From contig CANMDW010000024.1 in the NCBI GenBank assembly GCA_947496705.1, positions 19,107 to 83,106 on the forward strand: a DNA stretch of 64,000 bases, written 5' to 3'. Below, piece by piece: positions 30,021-40,741 of the stretch (position 1 is its first letter; every line of letters starts with the position of its first letter). The translations under genes and the position numbers were made by a program. This DNA comes from an uncultured Aquimarina sp. Lineage in GTDB: Bacteria > Bacteroidota > Bacteroidia > Flavobacteriales > Flavobacteriaceae. A model generated the notes under the pieces. The model saw only the letters and a list, made by a program, of their open reading frames with translations, was not told the DNA's origin and did not search any database.

Positions 30021-32648
30021 TCAGACTTGTGATGCTTTCTTCTTGGTTAGCATCCGTTTAATCTCGTTGAGCTTCATCAATGCCTCTACAGGAGTTAAAG
30101 TATCGATATCAATATGTAAGATTTCCTCCTTGATTTCTTCAAGCAATGGATCATCCAGATTAAAGAAACTTAATTGCAGTTCATCCTCTTCCTGCATGCC
30201 ATTGATCTTATCGGTAAGCTCCTCGCTACTATGAGATTTTTCTAACTTTTTAAGCATTCTATTCGCTCTGTGCAACACTTGCTGAGGCATTCCTGCCATT
30301 TTAGCAACATGAATCCCAAAACTGTGTTCGCTACCGCCAGGAACCAGCTTACGTAGAAAAAGCACCGTATCTTTTAATTCTTTGACCGATACATTATAAT
30401 TTTTAATACGGTCAAACGTCTCACACATTTCATTTAATTCGTGATAATGTGTGGCAAATAAGGTTTTGGGTCTCGCCGGATGCTCATGTAAGAACTCACT
30501 AATCGCCCAGGCAATAGAAATCCCGTCATAGGTACTGGTTCCCCGGCCAATTTCATCCAGCAATACCAAACTACGATCGGAGATATTATTAAGAATACTT
30601 GCCGTTTCATTCATTTCTACCATAAAGGTAGATTCTCCCATCGAGATATTGTCGCTGGCACCTACTCTGGTAAATATTTTATCAACCACTCCTATTTTGG
30701 CTGTCGAAGCCGGGATGAAACTTCCCATCTGGGTCAATAAAACGATCAATGCCGTTTGCCTTAATATGGCCGATTTACCACTCATATTAGGGCCGGTGAT
30801 CATAATAATCTGCTGGTTATCTCTATCCAATAGTACATCATTGGCAATATATTGCTCCCCTGGCGGCAATTGTTTTTCGATCACGGGATGTCGACCATTT
30901 TTGATTTCCAGATCATACGATTCGTCTATCAATGGCCGTACATATTGATGTTCTTGAGCAAGTTGTGTAAAAGAACACAAACAATCCAGCTGGCCAATCA
31001 ATGTAGCGTTTAATTGAACCGGTTTGATATATTCATGCATCCAAACCACCAGGTCATTAAATAATTGTTGCTCTAGTGCCAGGATTTTCTCTTCGGCTCC
31101 CAGAATTTTAGCTTCGTATTCCTTAAGTTCTTCAGTGATATAACGCTCTGCACTCACCAGGGTTTGCTTTCTGATCCAGGTATCGGGCACTTTATCTTTA
31201 TGAGTATTGCGAACCTCGATATAATACCCAAACACGTTATTCGAAGCAATTTTTAGAGAGGTAATCCCGGTAGCTTCGGTTTCGCGTTCCAGCATTGTAT
31301 CCAGATAGTCCTTACCAGAAAAAGCAATAGATCTCAATTCATCTAATTCATCCAAATATCCCGAAGCAATCGTATTTCCTTTTAACACATTAACCGGTGC
31401 TTCCTCATTCAGCGTTTCTTTGATCTTATTGCGAAGCAATTCGCAATCATTAAGCGTATCCCCAATAATTTTCAATGCTTCATTATCACTGGCAGAGGCT
31501 TGAGACTTTATAGGTACTATAGCCTCCAAAGAGTTTTTTAATTGAATCACCTCTCGGGGATTTACTTTTCCGGTAGCGACCTTAGAAATCAAGCGCTCAA
31601 TATCCCCTATTTGCTTGATCTGATGCCGAATTTTTTGATGTATTAAAGTGTTATCCGAAAAATATTGAACCACCTCATGACGTTTCTGAATGGCAGAAAT
31701 ATTCTTAAGTGGTAATGCCAACCAACGTTTCAGTGTACGCCCGCCCATAGGCGAAATGGTTTTATCAATTACATCTAAAAGGGTTACTGCATTGGCTGCA
31801 TTGGCATGGTATAACTCGAGATTGCGGATCGTAAAACGATCCATCCAGATATATTGATCTTCGGCAATACGCTGAATCGCCGTAATATGCTGTAATTTAT
31901 GATGCTGCGTCTCACCGAGGTAATGAAGAATCACCCCTGCTGCAATAATCCCTTCACTTAAATGATCTACCCCAAATCCTTTTAATGTCTTTGTGCCAAA
32001 ATGATTGTTTAAAGTTTCATGTGCATAATCTGGCTTAAACACCCAATCTTCTATAAAGAACGTATGAAAATCCTGGCCGAAATCCTGATAAAAGGATTGT
32101 TTCTTGAGTTTGGTAATGAGTACTTCACTGGGGCTGAAATTTTGCATCAATTTATCCATATGTGCCACATCACCCTGAGCTGTTAAGAACTCACCTGTAG
32201 AAACATCCAAAAAGGCAATCCCAACTTCTTTTTTTCCATAGTGTAACGCACACAAAAAATTATTAGTCTTGCTCTGCAACACCTCATCATTTAATGCTAC
32301 ACCTGGCGTTACCAACTCTGTTACTCCCCTTTTTACAATGGTTTTGGTTTGTTTTGGATCTTCGAGCTGGTCACAGATGGCAACCCGCTCTCCGGCTTTC
32401 ACCAGCTTTGGCAAATAGGTATTCAATGAATGATGTGGAAACCCGGCCAACGCCGTTTCCTGCTCACTACCATTACCTCTTTTTGTTAAAACGATGTTGA
32501 GGATAGCAGCTGCTTTGATGGCGTCTGCTCCAAAAGTCTCATAAAAATCCCCTACTCTGAATAACAATAATGCATCTGGATACTTTGCCTTAATTGCATT
32601 GTATTGCTTCATTAACGGGGTTACTTTTTTATCATTCTTTCCTGCCAT
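30021..32648 (-). CDS. mutS: DNA mismatch repair protein MutS
   Basis: 875 residues, normal for MutS. The mismatch-reading N-terminal domain has GDFYETFG (the Phe wedge, about residues 32-39). The C-terminal ATPase has Walker A TGPNMSGKSAILRQ (about 625) and the signature LLDEIGRGTSTYDG (about 700). It detects mispairs and small loops in new DNA and signals to MutL. The start MAGKNDKKVTPLMKQYN fits the family. It stands alone, near two tRNA genes, in what looks like core chromosome. Confidence 0.97.
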   Translation of the reverse strand: MAGKNDKKVTPLMKQYNAIKAKYPDALLLFRVGDFYETFGADAIKAAAILNIVLTKRGNGSEQETALAGFPHHSLNTYLPKLVKAGERVAICDQLEDPKQTKTIVKRGVTELVTPGVALNDEVLQSKTNNFLCALHYGKKEVGIAFLDVSTGEFLTAQGDVAHMDKLMQNFSPSEVLITKLKKQSFYQDFGQDFHTFFIEDWVFKPDYAHETLNNHFGTKTLKGFGVDHLSEGIIAAGVILHYLGETQHHKLQHITAIQRIAEDQYIWMDRFTIRNLELYHANAANAVTLLDVIDKTISPMGGRTLKRWLALPLKNISAIQKRHEVVQYFSDNTLIHQKIRHQIKQIGDIERLISKVATGKVNPREVIQLKNSLEAIVPIKSQASASDNEALKIIGDTLNDCELLRNKIKETLNEEAPVNVLKGNTIASGYLDELDELRSIAFSGKDYLDTMLERETEATGITSLKIASNNVFGYYIEVRNTHKDKVPDTWIRKQTLVSAERYITEELKEYEAKILGAEEKILALEQQLFNDLVVWMHEYIKPVQLNATLIGQLDCLCSFTQLAQEHQYVRPLIDESYDLEIKNGRHPVIEKQLPPGEQYIANDVLLDRDNQQIIMITGPNMSGKSAILRQTALIVLLTQMGSFIPASTAKIGVVDKIFTRVGASDNISMGESTFMVEMNETASILNNISDRSLVLLDEIGRGTSTYDGISIAWAISEFLHEHPARPKTLFATHYHELNEMCETFDRIKNYNVSVKELKDTVLFLRKLVPGGSEHSFGIHVAKMAGMPQQVLHRANRMLKKLEKSHSSEELTDKINGMQEEDELQLSFFNLDDPLLEEIKEEILHIDIDTLTPVEALMKLNEIKRMLTKKKASQV

Positions 32649-32884
32649 TCAGCATCTATTTTTGTGAATCACGCTAAAGTAGGTATTCTTCTATTTTTTT
32701 TGAAATATCCCATCCAGGAGTTATTCAATTTTATTCACAATCGGTTTTTGAGTGGTTAGTATCAAGTAAGCAGCAGGCAGTTTTGAAATTTATATAAATT
32801 AGAAAGTATTAAAATGAGAAGTTTTTCTGGGTATTCTGAGGATCAATAAGAAAATTATACCTTTGAAAAAATTCTCAAGAAAAT

Positions 32885-33020
32885 ATGGATTTTAAAAAAT
32901 TTATTGGTTTATAAAAATTCATTTGAGTTAGCGATGAAAATTTTTGAAGCTACCAAACGTTTCCCAAAAGAGGAGACTTACCCATTAACTGACCAAATTA
33001 GACGATCAATCACAAACTAA
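32885..33020 (+). pseudogene. Remnant of a four-helix-bundle (23S rRNA intervening-sequence type) protein
   Basis: An ATG at 32885 starts a frame that is lost after a few codons, but the next frame gives LLVYKNSFELAMKIFEATKR and FPKEETYPLTDQIRRSITN, the conserved core of the four-helix-bundle family, then stops at 33020. It is both frameshifted and truncated. It lies immediately before the methyltransferase gene. Confidence 0.65.
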
Positions 33021-33023
33021 AAA

Positions 33024-33557
33024 ATGAACAGAAAACTCAAAAACAGTGAACTTGATCGTAAAACGATTGCAGAATTTAAAGCTGCCCAAAAAACACCGCT
33101 GATTATTATTCTGGACAATATAAGAAGTTTAAATAATATCGGATCGGTGTTTAGAACTGCTGATGCTTTTCTCATCGAAAAAATATATCTATGCGGCATC
33201 ACTGCAATACCACCACATAAAGACATTCAAAAAACTGCTTTGGGAGCAACCGACACCGTAGATTGGGAATACCAAAAGGACACATTAAAATTAATCAGAG
33301 ATCTGAAATCACAAAATATAAAAATACTATCCATCGAGCAAGCAGAAAACACTACCATGCTCAACGATTTTATTCCAAAACCTGACCAGAGGTATGCAAT
33401 TATTTTTGGTAATGAGGTAAAAGGGGTACAACAAGAGGTCATTTTTGAAAGTGATGAAGTGATCGAAATACCTCAATATGGCAGCAAACACTCCTTAAAT
33501 GTTTCAGTAAGTGCAGGTGTGGTAGTTTGGGATGTATTTTGTAAAATGAAAATATAA
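33024..33557 (+). CDS. TrmH-family (SpoU) RNA 2'-O-methyltransferase
   Basis: 177 residues with the three SPOUT motifs: IIILDNIRSLNNIGSVFRTA (about residues 28-47), YAIIFGNEVKGV (about 124-135) and EIPQYGSKHSLNVSVSAGV (about 147-165), which form the knotted SAM-binding site. It methylates ribose in tRNA or rRNA; substrate cannot be told. It starts three bases after the four-helix-bundle remnant. Confidence 0.88.
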   Translation: MNRKLKNSELDRKTIAEFKAAQKTPLIIILDNIRSLNNIGSVFRTADAFLIEKIYLCGITAIPPHKDIQKTALGATDTVDWEYQKDTLKLIRDLKSQNIKILSIEQAENTTMLNDFIPKPDQRYAIIFGNEVKGVQQEVIFESDEVIEIPQYGSKHSLNVSVSAGVVVWDVFCKMKI

Positions 33558-34003
33558 GTCGTTGTACTTTTTTATGTTATTGGGTTTCGGCTTCCTTGTA
33601 ATCATGCTTCGGTAAAAATCCAGGCTTTTACTTTTTCCATTTATTTATTAGCACCTATAAAAAAGGGTATAAGTAACAAGCATACTTTAGTTAATACTAT
33701 CAAAAAAAGTATTGATTTCTAACTATTTTACACAAAAACCCTATAAACATTGATGAAATCACACAATTAAACACTTTTTATTGAAAAAAATCGAATAGTA
33801 ATTAGGGGGTGAATATGTTTTATACGTCATAGTTAATACAACCATATCATTTTAATTAATAATCAAATTAAAACTATGAAAACCCACAAACCACAAGCAA
33901 CAAAACAAGATTGTTATTCCCCGACCCCAATGTCGTTTCAGACATAAAAAAATCAAACTCAATTTTTCTAAAAACAAAATCTTAATCTTTTAAAACTCAA
34001 TTT
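33558..34003. other. Intergenic region upstream of the giant subtilase
   Basis: AT-rich. It contains no ORF of note and no clear promoter consensus that I could pick out. Confidence 0.35.
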
Positions 34004-37000
34004 ATGAAATCAAGGAAGAATATATTCCTTCTTATTTCTTTTTTGTTGTTTTCGATATTCGTAAACGCACAAAATAGTAATGACCGAGAGAATATAAAAA
34101 AACAGACCAACTTACAAGCTCTTCAAAGAATTATTAACAAATCTAGCGCTGTAACTAAAACCGTTAATGCTAAAGCAGCAAATCAAAAAGTACCACTAAC
34201 AAAAACCACCAAAGATGGACGATTAGGGGTTCTTTTTGGATTTAATGAAAAAGGGCAACCAGTTTATGCATATGATGACAATGTAAATGCAGCAATCTCT
34301 GGGCGTACTGATAAAATCTGGCAAGGAGGATCAACAGGATTAGATCTAACAGGAGCCGGAATCGAAATTGCCGTTTGGGAAAGCGGTTATGCAAGACCCA
34401 CACATCAGGAATTTGGTGGCCGGGCCTCTAATGGGGGTGACGGCGGTTCTGTAACCAGTCATGGGACGCATACCGGAGGTACTTTGATTGCAACGGGTGT
34501 TGATCCTGCTGCCAGAGGTATGGCTTCTGGAGCAACTATAAAAAATTACACAGCCACAGGTATGGTCTCTGAAACGGCCGCATTTGCTGCTGCCGGAGGA
34601 ATTCTTGCCAATAACTCAAATACACCTTCAGGCTCATCTGGAGATTATAATGCTGTTGCTAGAGATATGGATGATGTCTTGTACAATGCTCCATTTTATT
34701 TACAATGTAAATCAGCTGGAAATGATGGAAACAACTACGGGATAATTAGAAGTACTCAGCTTTCTAAAAATCTTTTAGTAGTAGGAAATACTATAGATGT
34801 CTCGAATTATACGGGACCATCATCAGTAAGTATGTGGACTACCAGCTCTTATGGACCAACTAACGATTGGAGAATTAAGCCAGATGTAGTAAATAATGGC
34901 AGATCTGTATATTCTTCTGACAGTTCTAACGATACAGATTATGGTACCAAAACCGGAACTTCAATGTCTACACCAGCAACTGCAGGGACCATAGCCTTAT
35001 TACAACAACATTATAAGAATTTAAATGGTGTATATATGCGAGCAGCTACCGCAAAAGCTTTATTGATAGACACAGCTGATGAAGTAGGTGCCAGTGATGG
35101 TCCTGATTTTGCAAGCGGATGGGGATTAATAAATGCCGAAAGAGCTGCCCAGGTAATAAGCAACAACGGAAACACATCTATTATGGATGAATTAACGTTG
35201 AATAACGGAGGAACATACACCAGAACTATTATATCTGATGGCGTTACACCTCTGGCTTTGACTATTGCATGGAATGATCCGGGTGGAGCAACAGGTACTG
35301 GAACCTCACCTAGATTAATAAATGATCTTGATGTTCGTGTAACCGGAAATGGAGATACACATTCGCCCTGGGTAATGGTACCCAATGCAAGCTTTAACAA
35401 TTATACCGATCCTGCTCAAAAAGGGGATAACTTCAGGGATAATGTAGAAAAGATAGATGCAGTTTTAACGGCAGGAACCTACACGGTGACGGTAACCCAC
35501 AAAGGTACTTTGAGCAGTGGTTCTCAAGATTTTTCATTGATTGTAAATGGCGTCATTATTAGTAGCGATACGCAAGCACCGAGTGACCCTACTAACCTTA
35601 CTGCTTCTAACACAACGATTAACAGCACTGATCTATCATGGACAGCTTCAACTGATAACGTTGGTGTTACTGCATATGAGGTATTTCAAGGCACTACAAA
35701 TATAGGGACATCAACTACCACCAATTTTAATGTAACTGGCCTCGCACCAAGCACTTCATTTAATTTTTCCATAAAGGCCAGGGATGCAGCTGGAAACCTG
35801 TCGGGGAGTAGTAACACGGTTAATGTGACGACTCTTACTCCAGTACCAGACACACAAGCTCCTTCTGTTCCGGCAGGACTTGCTGCATCAAATATTACCC
35901 AAACAACTTTAGAGCTATCCTGGACAGCCTCTACAGATAATATTGGCGTTACTGAATATGAAATATTTCAGGATGGCACAAGTATTGGCACATCGGCTAC
36001 TACCAGCTTTAGTGTTACCGGGCTTACGGCTGATACGGCATATAGTTTTACGGTGAATGCAAAAGATGCTGCAGGAAATGTATCTGGAAACAGTAATGTA
36101 GCCAATGTAACTACAGTAGCTACACCTCCTTGTACAGGGATCAACAGTTTCCCATATAGCGAAAGTTTTGAATCTGGTTTTGGTGTTTGGACTAATGCTA
36201 CCGGTGATGATATCGAATGGACTCGGGATTCTGGAGGAACTCCATCGAATAATACAGGGCCTTCAACAGGACAAGACGGAGCTTTCTACTTGTATACTGA
36301 AGCATCAACCAATGTTACCCCGCCTGGAAACCCTAATAAAGCGGCTTTATTAAATAGTCCTTGTATAGACCTTACAGGAGTTCCGAATGGGTCATTAGAG
36401 TTCGGATATCACATGTTTGGAAATAATGTAGGAGCTATGGAAGTTTTAGTCAGTACTGACGATGGTGCAAATTACACCTCGATATGGTTACAAAACGGAA
36501 ACATAGGAAATGTTTGGAATCAAGCAACTGTATCCCTTACTTCATATGCTGGTTCTGTAATCCAATTACAGTTTAAAGGAACTACCGGAAATGGATGGAG
36601 TAGTGATATGGCGATCGATAATATAAACATTATCTCTGTAACACCAGATAACGAGGCACCAAGTGTTCCTACAAACCTTACGGCATCCAATATTGGTGAT
36701 ACTACGATCGACTTATCCTGGACAGCCTCAATTGACAATGTGGGGGTAACTGAATATGAAGTATTTCAAGGCGGAACCAGTATTGGAACATCTGCCACTA
36801 CAAGTTTCAATGTTACAGGACTTACTGCTGAAACAACGTATAGCTTTATAGTAAATGCTAAAGATGCCGCAGGAAACGTATCTGGAAATAGTAATGCGGC
36901 CAATGTAACCACCACTGCTACTCCAGCTTGTGCAGGGATCAATAGTTTCCCGTATAGCGAAAGTTTTGAGTCTGGTGTGGGGGTTTGGACACAGGAAACT

Positions 37001-39433
37001 AATGATGACCTTGACTGGATTGTAGATAGTGCCGGAACGCCTTCGAATAACACAGGGCCTTCAGCTGCCTCTGATGGCACTAATTATATCTATACTGAAG
37101 CTACTGGAAATGGTACAGGTTTCCCGAATAAAGTAGCTTTATTAACGAGTCCATGTATTGATCTTTCAAGTCAGCCAAATGCAGAACTAAATTTTGACTA
37201 TCATATGTTTGGTGCAGCTATGGGTACCCTAGAGATGAGAGCATCAACAGATGACGGTGCTACATGGACAACCATATGGAGTTTAACAGGAGATCAGGGA
37301 AATAGCTGGAATTCTCAAGCGGTAAGCTTAGCTGCTTACAGTGGTAACGTAATCAAGCTTCAAATAAAAGGAACTACTGGTAGTGATTTTACTAGTGATA
37401 TCACTGTTGATAATCTTAGTATCATTTCATTAGTTCCAGATACTCAAGCTCCTACGGCACCAACAAATTTGACGGCTTCTAATGTAACAAACACCACAGT
37501 AGATCTTAGCTGGAATGCATCGACTGACGATAGAGGTGTAGTAGGATATGATGTTTATCAGGATGGAGTAACTATTGATACTTCAACTGGCACGAATTAC
37601 AGTGTTAGCGGCCTTACTGCTGATACCGCTTATAGTTTTACGGTAATAGCAAAAGATGCTGCGGGTAATATTTCTGCAAGTAGTAATACTGCCAATGTAA
37701 CGACTACTAATGTTGTTCAATACACCTTAACTACAAATACTGTAGGTCAGGGAACCGTAAGTGGTGGTGGAACCTACAATTCAGGAACATCAGTCTCTGT
37801 TACTGCTACTGCTGCATCAGGTTGGGAATTTGGAGAATGGACCGGTGCTCTGTCAGGAAACACCAATCCAGGATCTATTACCATGGATGCTGATAAAACA
37901 GTAACAGCTACCTTTACAGAAGTTATTAGTGTAAGTACTTCTACAGAAAAGTATCGTTTAACCTGGAGAGAAGACCCTTCTACCACCATGGTTATAGGAT
38001 GGAACCAGGTAAGAGCTACCAACCCTGTGGTGCATTACGGACCTACAGATTTTGGACTTAACTATAGTTCCTATCCTCTTAGCAAAACTGTCGACAGAAC
38101 GGTTTCCAGTAAAGGAATGGACAATCGTTATGTGAGATTAACCGGGCTCCAGCCCGATACTGCATACTATTTTGTAATCAAAGACAGTGAAGGTGTTTCT
38201 GAAAGATACTGGTTTAAGACAGCTCCCAATGATCCCAACACTAGATTATCGATTGTTGCAGGAGGAGATTCGAGAAATAATCGTACCCCAAGACAAAATG
38301 CCAATAGATTGGTGGCCAAGATACGACCACATGCTGTACTGTTTGGTGGTGATATGACGAGTTCTTCTTCTAGTTCACAATGGCAAAACTGGTTTGAAGA
38401 CTGGCAATTAACAGTTGGATCAGACGGAAGAATGATCCCGGTAGTTGCTGCCAGAGGAAATCATGAGAGTTCTAATGATATCCGAGATCTGTTTGATATC
38501 CCAACTGCAGCTGGTGGTGAATACTATGCCTTGAGCTTTGGGGGTAATTTAATGAGAACCTATACCTTAAATACCGAGGTAACTCCTGCCGGAACACAAG
38601 GAACCTGGTTGGCCAATGATTTGGCAGCCAATTCTGCAAATCATACCTGGGCAGTGGCTCAATATCACAGAACCACCAGACCACATGAACCTGGTAAATC
38701 AGAGCAGAATGATCAATATGATGCCTGGTCATTACCATTCTACACACATGCCGTACAATTGGTAATGGAGAGTGACTCTCATGTGGTGAAACGTACCTGG
38801 CCAATCAAACCATCTACTGCTGCAGGCAGCGATGAAGGTTTTGTGAGAGCAGATACAGATCCTAAAAGAGCAGTATATGTTGGTGAAGGTTGTTGGGGAG
38901 CTCCATTAAGGAATGCTTCAGATACTAAGAACTGGACAAGAGCAGCTGGATCATTCAATCAGTTCAAGTGGTTATGGATCGATCAAAATAAGATCGAACT
39001 TAGAACTATTAAAGTGGATAATGCCGGTAATGTTGGGCAAGTGAGTGATAATAACTTGTTTGTACTTCCTTCAAATATTGATGTATGGAATCCTACTGGT
39101 GGTAATGTTGTTATTATCGATAATCCTCATACGGTAGCTGTTACCCGAATAAATAATACCGCATCTGTTGATGATAACAGTATTGTTGAAAGAAAATTGA
39201 GTATTCATCCAAACCCAATTGAATCTGGAATATTGCACATTACATATCCCAATTATGCTAAAGCTTATAAATCACAAGCGATAATTAGAGATATGTTTGG
39301 AAGGATAGTTGATCAAATCATCTTTACATCTGAGACAACAACCCATGCTATTGATAAATTAAATGCAGGGGTTTACTTTATCGTTATTAAAACAAGAAAG
39401 GGAGAAATAAGTAAAAAGTTTATTAAAAAGTAG
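34004..39433 (+). CDS. Secreted S8 subtilase fused to a purple-acid-phosphatase-like domain, T9SS cargo
   Basis: 1809 residues. Signal peptide (1-22), then an S8 protease domain with HGTHTGGTLIA (His about 154) and GTSMSTPATAG (Ser about 322). The first catalytic position reads IAVWESGY, with Glu where the family has Asp. Then come Fn3 domains (about 526-612, 620-708, 885-975, 1146-1240) alternating with two MAM-like domains (about 712-875, 978-1140), an extracellular bacterial repeat (about 1245-1305), and a Fn3-plus-metallophosphoesterase module with GGDSRNN, FGGDM, RGNHE and ESDSHV (about 1312-1640). The C-terminal PNPIESGILHI ... KKFIKK is a type A T9SS sorting signal. It is probably an extracellular or surface enzyme that degrades polymers. 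Confidence 0.85.
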   Translation: MKSRKNIFLLISFLLFSIFVNAQNSNDRENIKKQTNLQALQRIINKSSAVTKTVNAKAANQKVPLTKTTKDGRLGVLFGFNEKGQPVYAYDDNVNAAISGRTDKIWQGGSTGLDLTGAGIEIAVWESGYARPTHQEFGGRASNGGDGGSVTSHGTHTGGTLIATGVDPAARGMASGATIKNYTATGMVSETAAFAAAGGILANNSNTPSGSSGDYNAVARDMDDVLYNAPFYLQCKSAGNDGNNYGIIRSTQLSKNLLVVGNTIDVSNYTGPSSVSMWTTSSYGPTNDWRIKPDVVNNGRSVYSSDSSNDTDYGTKTGTSMSTPATAGTIALLQQHYKNLNGVYMRAATAKALLIDTADEVGASDGPDFASGWGLINAERAAQVISNNGNTSIMDELTLNNGGTYTRTIISDGVTPLALTIAWNDPGGATGTGTSPRLINDLDVRVTGNGDTHSPWVMVPNASFNNYTDPAQKGDNFRDNVEKIDAVLTAGTYTVTVTHKGTLSSGSQDFSLIVNGVIISSDTQAPSDPTNLTASNTTINSTDLSWTASTDNVGVTAYEVFQGTTNIGTSTTTNFNVTGLAPSTSFNFSIKARDAAGNLSGSSNTVNVTTLTPVPDTQAPSVPAGLAASNITQTTLELSWTASTDNIGVTEYEIFQDGTSIGTSATTSFSVTGLTADTAYSFTVNAKDAAGNVSGNSNVANVTTVATPPCTGINSFPYSESFESGFGVWTNATGDDIEWTRDSGGTPSNNTGPSTGQDGAFYLYTEASTNVTPPGNPNKAALLNSPCIDLTGVPNGSLEFGYHMFGNNVGAMEVLVSTDDGANYTSIWLQNGNIGNVWNQATVSLTSYAGSVIQLQFKGTTGNGWSSDMAIDNINIISVTPDNEAPSVPTNLTASNIGDTTIDLSWTASIDNVGVTEYEVFQGGTSIGTSATTSFNVTGLTAETTYSFIVNAKDAAGNVSGNSNAANVTTTATPACAGINSFPYSESFESGVGVWTQETNDDLDWIVDSAGTPSNNTGPSAASDGTNYIYTEATGNGTGFPNKVALLTSPCIDLSSQPNAELNFDYHMFGAAMGTLEMRASTDDGATWTTIWSLTGDQGNSWNSQAVSLAAYSGNVIKLQIKGTTGSDFTSDITVDNLSIISLVPDTQAPTAPTNLTASNVTNTTVDLSWNASTDDRGVVGYDVYQDGVTIDTSTGTNYSVSGLTADTAYSFTVIAKDAAGNISASSNTANVTTTNVVQYTLTTNTVGQGTVSGGGTYNSGTSVSVTATAASGWEFGEWTGALSGNTNPGSITMDADKTVTATFTEVISVSTSTEKYRLTWREDPSTTMVIGWNQVRATNPVVHYGPTDFGLNYSSYPLSKTVDRTVSSKGMDNRYVRLTGLQPDTAYYFVIKDSEGVSERYWFKTAPNDPNTRLSIVAGGDSRNNRTPRQNANRLVAKIRPHAVLFGGDMTSSSSSSQWQNWFEDWQLTVGSDGRMIPVVAARGNHESSNDIRDLFDIPTAAGGEYYALSFGGNLMRTYTLNTEVTPAGTQGTWLANDLAANSANHTWAVAQYHRTTRPHEPGKSEQNDQYDAWSLPFYTHAVQLVMESDSHVVKRTWPIKPSTAAGSDEGFVRADTDPKRAVYVGEGCWGAPLRNASDTKNWTRAAGSFNQFKWLWIDQNKIELRTIKVDNAGNVGQVSDNNLFVLPSNIDVWNPTGGNVVIIDNPHTVAVTRINNTASVDDNSIVERKLSIHPNPIESGILHITYPNYAKAYKSQAIIRDMFGRIVDQIIFTSETTTHAIDKLNAGVYFIVIKTRKGEISKKFIKK

Positions 39434-39460
39434 GAATACACCAATTCTTCTAGTGTTTTA

Positions 39461-39492
39461 AACTGCCTGAAAATATTTTCAGGCAGTTTTTT
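39461..39492 (+). terminator. Rho-independent terminator after the subtilase gene
   Basis: AACTGCCTGAAAAT pairs with ATTTTCAGGCAGTT, a perfect palindrome, followed by T-run. Confidence 0.9.
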
Positions 39493-39539
39493 ATGGATAT
39501 AATGGGATGTTTCAGAGTGATAGTATAATCGAACTCGTC

Positions 39540-40445
39540 TTATGCATCTATAGTTTGTGGGTTTTTTCTAAAAAACAGTACTTTCCATAAACGTATTTCT
39601 GGTCGATCGGCAATAAGTACAAATAAAGGAATCAGTGCATGTGGTAACCTGATAAGCATTTCCCAGGTCCATTGGCTAAACGTATTGCCTAAAAAATCAA
39701 TATGAAAATGCCCTACCAATCGAGCAATGGCAGTAAGTCCTCCCCATATAAAAGCATAAATTAAAGCTACATAAGATATTCTTGGAATAAAAATAGCAAT
39801 CGCTACAACAAAATCTAGAACCCCGGCTATTTTTAACATTGCATGCGCACTAGGTTCGCTAACAGGCAAGATGTTTAGTGTCATATCAATAAAACTACCT
39901 GGCCTGGGATAATACCCTATTGCATAAAGGCCATGGCAACTGAAGGTAAGTGCAATAGCAATCAATGCAATTAAACGTATCTTTTTAAATTCAACAGAGG
40001 TAAATAATACCATATAAAGTAACACAGGACTCATAAATTGAATCATATATTCAAAAAACTGTCCTACGTGAAAGAATTTTTCTTTGCAATACAAAAATGC
40101 CAGAATAAAAAGACCAATACTTCCGCCTAGCAAAAAGAATGTACCAAGTTTCTTCATGTTGGGTTTTATTAATAAAACAACAATAGCGCAAAGAAGATAA
40201 AAAACACCAATCGTTTTTATGGAAAAAGAAATTGCATTTGCAGCAGAGAGGCTGGTTACATAATCATTCCAGGTTGTTCCAAAAACAGTTTCAACGACAC
40301 CTTTTAGAATACCTTCGTCCCATAAAAAAGCTCGGTAGGGGGCATCCCAAACTATATGTTGATAGGCTCTACCCAGAAAAATCAAAAAAGTGGAGAGCTT
40401 TAAAATTGTGATTAATTTAGGCGGTAAATCCGATGATTGTGTCAT
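39540..40445 (-). CDS. Multi-pass membrane protein, 301 aa
   Basis: About eight hydrophobic segments spread over the whole length, no signal peptide, and charged loops such as IKPNMKK. The layout is reminiscent of DoxX-like or other quinone/gas-handling membrane proteins, but no motif confirms it. Divergent from the M43 protease gene, with an AT-rich palindrome between them. Confidence 0.6.
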   Translation of the reverse strand: MTQSSDLPPKLITILKLSTFLIFLGRAYQHIVWDAPYRAFLWDEGILKGVVETVFGTTWNDYVTSLSAANAISFSIKTIGVFYLLCAIVVLLIKPNMKKLGTFFLLGGSIGLFILAFLYCKEKFFHVGQFFEYMIQFMSPVLLYMVLFTSVEFKKIRLIALIAIALTFSCHGLYAIGYYPRPGSFIDMTLNILPVSEPSAHAMLKIAGVLDFVVAIAIFIPRISYVALIYAFIWGGLTAIARLVGHFHIDFLGNTFSQWTWEMLIRLPHALIPLFVLIADRPEIRLWKVLFFRKNPQTIDA

Positions 40446-40623
40446 AGTTTTAAATTAATGGTTAGACACTTTAAAAATAAGAAAAAAAGCACTCACAACC
40501 GCCAATATACAAGTATAATTCGGGGGTCGGCACAGGTATTTTAGTCCAGTGAAGTTATTCGATAATTCATTTTAAGATAAGCTCAAAAGTCCTCAGATAT
40601 CTTCTCTTCTCAAACTAATGCTT

Positions 40624-40659
40624 CTACTTTTAATGTTAAAAATTTAACATTAAAAGTAG
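40624..40659. promoter_or_regulatory. Perfect 16-bp palindrome in a divergent spacer
   Basis: CTACTTTTAATGTTAA, four bases, TTAACATTAAAAGTAG. It lies between the start of the - strand membrane protein gene and the + strand protease gene. It may be an operator serving either or both; it is followed by TTTTTATC so a terminator on the + strand cannot be excluded, although no gene ends there. Confidence 0.5.
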
Positions 40660-40741
40660 TTTTTATCAGGGTAATTTCATTTTTTTACGTCTTTATTAAT
40701 GAACCATATATAAAATTTAACTATTAAATAAATACAAACTC

